Assembly (NCBI RefSeq): GCF_038396675.1
Contig: NC_088924.1
Coordinates: 22,582,001-22,646,000, forward strand
Origin: Hydra vulgaris
Lineage: Eukaryota; Cnidaria; Hydrozoa; Anthoathecata; Hydridae
Reading direction: 5' to 3'
DNA: 64,000 nucleotides
Shown: positions 62,018 to 64,000 of the stretch, piece by piece
How the letters are laid out: each line of letters begins with the position of its first letter
How positions within the stretch are numbered: position 1 is the stretch's first letter
Notes under the pieces: generated by a model
What the model was told of the DNA's origin: nothing
Databases searched by the model: none
The model's input: the letters and a program-made list of their open reading frames with translations, nothing else
Program-made: the position numbers and the translations under genes

Positions 62018-62060
62018 GGGGCTTGGTGATAAAACCAATTATGTCTTCTTCTTGCCCCTG
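62018..62060 (+). promoter_or_regulatory. Conserved 3' UTR stem-loop of the LINE family
   Basis: GGGGCTTGGTGATAAAACCA ... TGTCTTCTTCTTGCCCCTG can pair GGGGC with GCCCC around an inner, partly mismatched stem. Near-identical sequences end two other LINE copies in this window (minus strand 42569-42524; plus strand 40131-40172). Such 3' structures can be recognised by the element's reverse transcriptase; that role is inferred. Confidence 0.65.
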
Positions 62061-62105
62061 CTATTTGTATTTATATTATGCTTTACGACTTTAATAAATT
62101 TATAT

Positions 62106-62107
<2 letters not shown>

Positions 62108-62153
<46 letters not shown>
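62108..62153. repeat. Uninterrupted A46 tail
   Basis: Follows AATAAATTTATATAGC, which contains a polyadenylation-like AATAAA. It marks the LINE 3' end. Confidence 0.92.
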
Positions 62154-62156
<3 letters not shown>

Positions 62157-62648
62157 TTATCACCACGCATGAATAAATTTGTGCCGTAAAATTTCGATGC
62201 TAAAATAATAAAACTTAATTTTTCATAAAGCAAAATATGTTAGCAAGAAATCTGTTCTGTTTTTGTTTAAAAAAAGGTAACGCATAAGAACATTTAGTTT
62301 TGACTTTATTTAAACATACTATTTATGACTATTTTGACTTTTAAACATACTATACTTTGAATTTAAATATACTATTTTTGTGTAATATGAGCATGCTCAA
62401 ATTACCCAGTGTTTTTCGTTGAAATTACAAAGTTTAAAGTTCTAAAATTGCAGTGATTTTAATTGCTTTTTGAATAAAAATAAAACATAGTAAAAATTTT
62501 TAATATTTTAACAATACTAAATATCTTTCTGTAATTTAAAATAAAAAATTTGTAATTTTATTGTTTAAAGGTTCGAGTTAATAAAGTTTAAAAAATAAAA
62601 TTTTGTTTTGTTTTGTTTTGCGTAAAACAAGTAGGGAAAGATTGCATA

Positions 62649-62931
62649 CCCAGCAAACAATGTTTTAGTGGATTTGCAATGGACCTATATAGGCTTTTTT
62701 TAGCGGTTTATTGGAGTTTTACTCATCGGTTACTTTGTGGACCATTAGTAGCAGTCGCTATAAATGGCAGGCTGATAATTTTCCGACATTTTAATAGTGG
62801 TTAATTATCGGCAAGCCACTTTTGGTGGCTACCACTAATGGTTCACTAAGTAAACAATGGGCAAAACTACAGCGGTCCGCTCAAAACACCTAATAGGTCC
62901 ACTGAAGTCCCGCTGTAGCATGTTTGCTGGG
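62649..62931. mobile_element. MITE, CCCAGCAAAC termini, copy 1 (283 bp)
   Basis: CCCAGCAAACAATG at the left and CATGTTTGCTGGG at the right, flanked by TA on both sides. The interior is itself largely palindromic (GTGGACCTATATAGG facing CCTAATAGGTCCACT; GGCAAGCCACTT near the middle). No coding capacity. Confidence 0.88.
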
Positions 62932-63083
62932 TAAGTTGGGCATGTTAACAGTACATTGTTTCTTGCAGCCGAAATATTATAATATTTATATTTATTTTTG
63001 CAGATTATAATAATTTAGTCTTACCTTTTAAAGAATACAAGTGAATAGCTTATCAAAAAATAGTGTGCTATAAGTACTAACTA

Positions 63084-63367
63084 CCCAGCAAACATTGTTT
63101 TAGTGGGTTTGTAGTGGACCTATATAGACATCTTTTAGCGGTTTATTGTAGTTTTGCTCATCGGTTACTTAGTGGACCACTAGTGGCAGCCACTATAAAT
63201 GGAAAGACAATAACTTTTCGACATTTTAATGGTGGCTAATTATCGGCAAGCCACTTTTGGCGGTTGTTACTAATGGTTCACTAAGTAACCGATGGTCAAA
63301 ACTACAGCTGTTCGCTCAAAATACCTATGTAGGTCCACTGAAATTCCACTATAGCATGTTTGCTAGG
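63084..63367. mobile_element. MITE, CCCAGCAAAC termini, copy 2 (284 bp)
   Basis: Same family and same orientation as copy 1, about 150 bp downstream, also flanked by TA. CCCAGCAAACATTG and CATGTTTGCTAGG ends; the interior is similar to copy 1 with scattered substitutions. Confidence 0.88.
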
Positions 63368-63369
63368 TA

Positions 63370-64000
63370 TGAGCATCATTTAAGTAAATAAAAAGTATAA
63401 AACTTTAAGAAAATACAAATTTTTACTTGAAAGACAAACAATTTATTAATTAAAACCTAAATAATGCATCCGATGATACGAATTACATTTTAGAGTTCCA
63501 GATAATGTATCGTTTAAATGTAATTCTTGAGCGTCAATTAAAAAAATGGCTTTGTATCAAAATTGGATCTCCTAGTGCTATAGTCACATAAATTCTTAAA
63601 AATTGATTGTAAATATTAAAATAAGTAACTTTTAGAATTGTTTATGACACAATGGAGTACTGTTCTACAGTTTTAGGGCCCCCACTAATGCTGTATCAAC
63701 TTACCCCATACTTTCTACATTAAAACAATCGCTTTACTTTTAGTATCAACTTATTTTTATTAGTTTTGTTAAAAGAAGTAAGAGCCTATGGATTGTAGTT
63801 TATAAAATGAAGTTACGCGCCGACTGAAGCATTGAATGACATGTCTTAAAACTTAGCAAATTTAAATAGTAAAAAATTATGTTGTCATCAAAAGAAACCA
63901 AGTTTTACCCATTGCAGACCTAATAATGTCAAATGATATAATTTTTTTTAGTCAAAACATAGCTCTAGTAGTAACTTTTTCACCATATGAAAGTGGTTGT
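63370..64000. other. Unassigned AT-rich end of window
   Basis: No gene or element feature recognised. Confidence 0.6.

Larger units (their letters stand above)
57440..62153 (+). mobile_element. CR1-type LINE with two intact ORFs and A-tail
   Basis: Proposed extent: from a 5' leader with two copies of ATATATATGCAGCAATTA (57460-57530) and a T-rich tract (57567-57630), through ORF1 and ORF2, to a 3' UTR and a 46-nt A-tail (62108-62153). Both ORFs are uninterrupted. The 5' boundary is inferred and no target duplication was identified. Confidence 0.8.

Noticed and set aside
62613-62804. ORF spanning the first CCCAGC MITE
   Set aside because: Begins in unique sequence and runs into MITE sequence; no protein similarity.

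Overview
The window looks like the genome of an animal rather than a microbe. It is extremely AT-rich, with spliced transposon genes, about a dozen long (TA)n arrays, and a mixture of CR1-type LINE, EnSpm, Ginger1, Penelope-like, Polinton, hAT, pogo/Tigger and Tc1 sequences. That combination fits a cnidarian, most likely Hydra; the species is inferred, not proven. No ordinary single-copy host gene was recognised. Nearly everything interpretable is transposable-element sequence at different stages of decay, often nested.

Left part (1-14.5 kb): remains of EnSpm/CACTA-like transposons and their spliced accessory gene, which carries a DUF4806-type C-terminus. There is an N-terminal accessory-gene fragment on the minus strand (284-1520), a decayed transposase (about 2121-3520), two C-terminal accessory-gene fragments on the minus strand (4411-5570 and 7190-8100), and a nearly complete element bounded by CCCAGCC-type inverted ends (8770-14463). 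That element holds a transposase pseudogene and a six-exon accessory gene. A 51-bp minisatellite and a hAT-like MITE lie between these pieces.

Centre-left (15.6-26.4 kb): a Ginger1 DNA transposon (15615-22583) with CCGG target duplications and an integrase-OTU protease gene. It has been invaded by a Penelope-like retroelement that sits as a large inverted repeat (arms about 1.45 kb). To its right is a decayed Polinton/Maverick-like protein-primed DNA polymerase, itself interrupted by a Tc1/IS630-like element, and then a P-loop ATPase fragment.

Centre (28-35 kb): long (TA)n arrays alternating with a MITE and a Tc1 element that has recognisable ends and a single frameshift, a tRNA-derived perfect palindrome, a roughly 36-bp degenerate satellite interrupted by a LINE 3' end, and a cluster of short perfect hairpins.

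Right part (37-64 kb): a hAT element with near-perfect 8-bp target duplication (37350-40403), a TA-flanked MITE, a 5'-truncated CR1-like LINE, a pogo/Tigger element (44908-48601) with a damaged catalytic site, a ZMYM1-like hAT containing a SINE, a Harbinger-type transposase exon, and a LINE with two intact ORFs and a 46-nt A-tail (about 57440-62153). The window ends with a pair of 283/284-bp MITEs. The LINE is the only autonomous element here whose proteins look intact.
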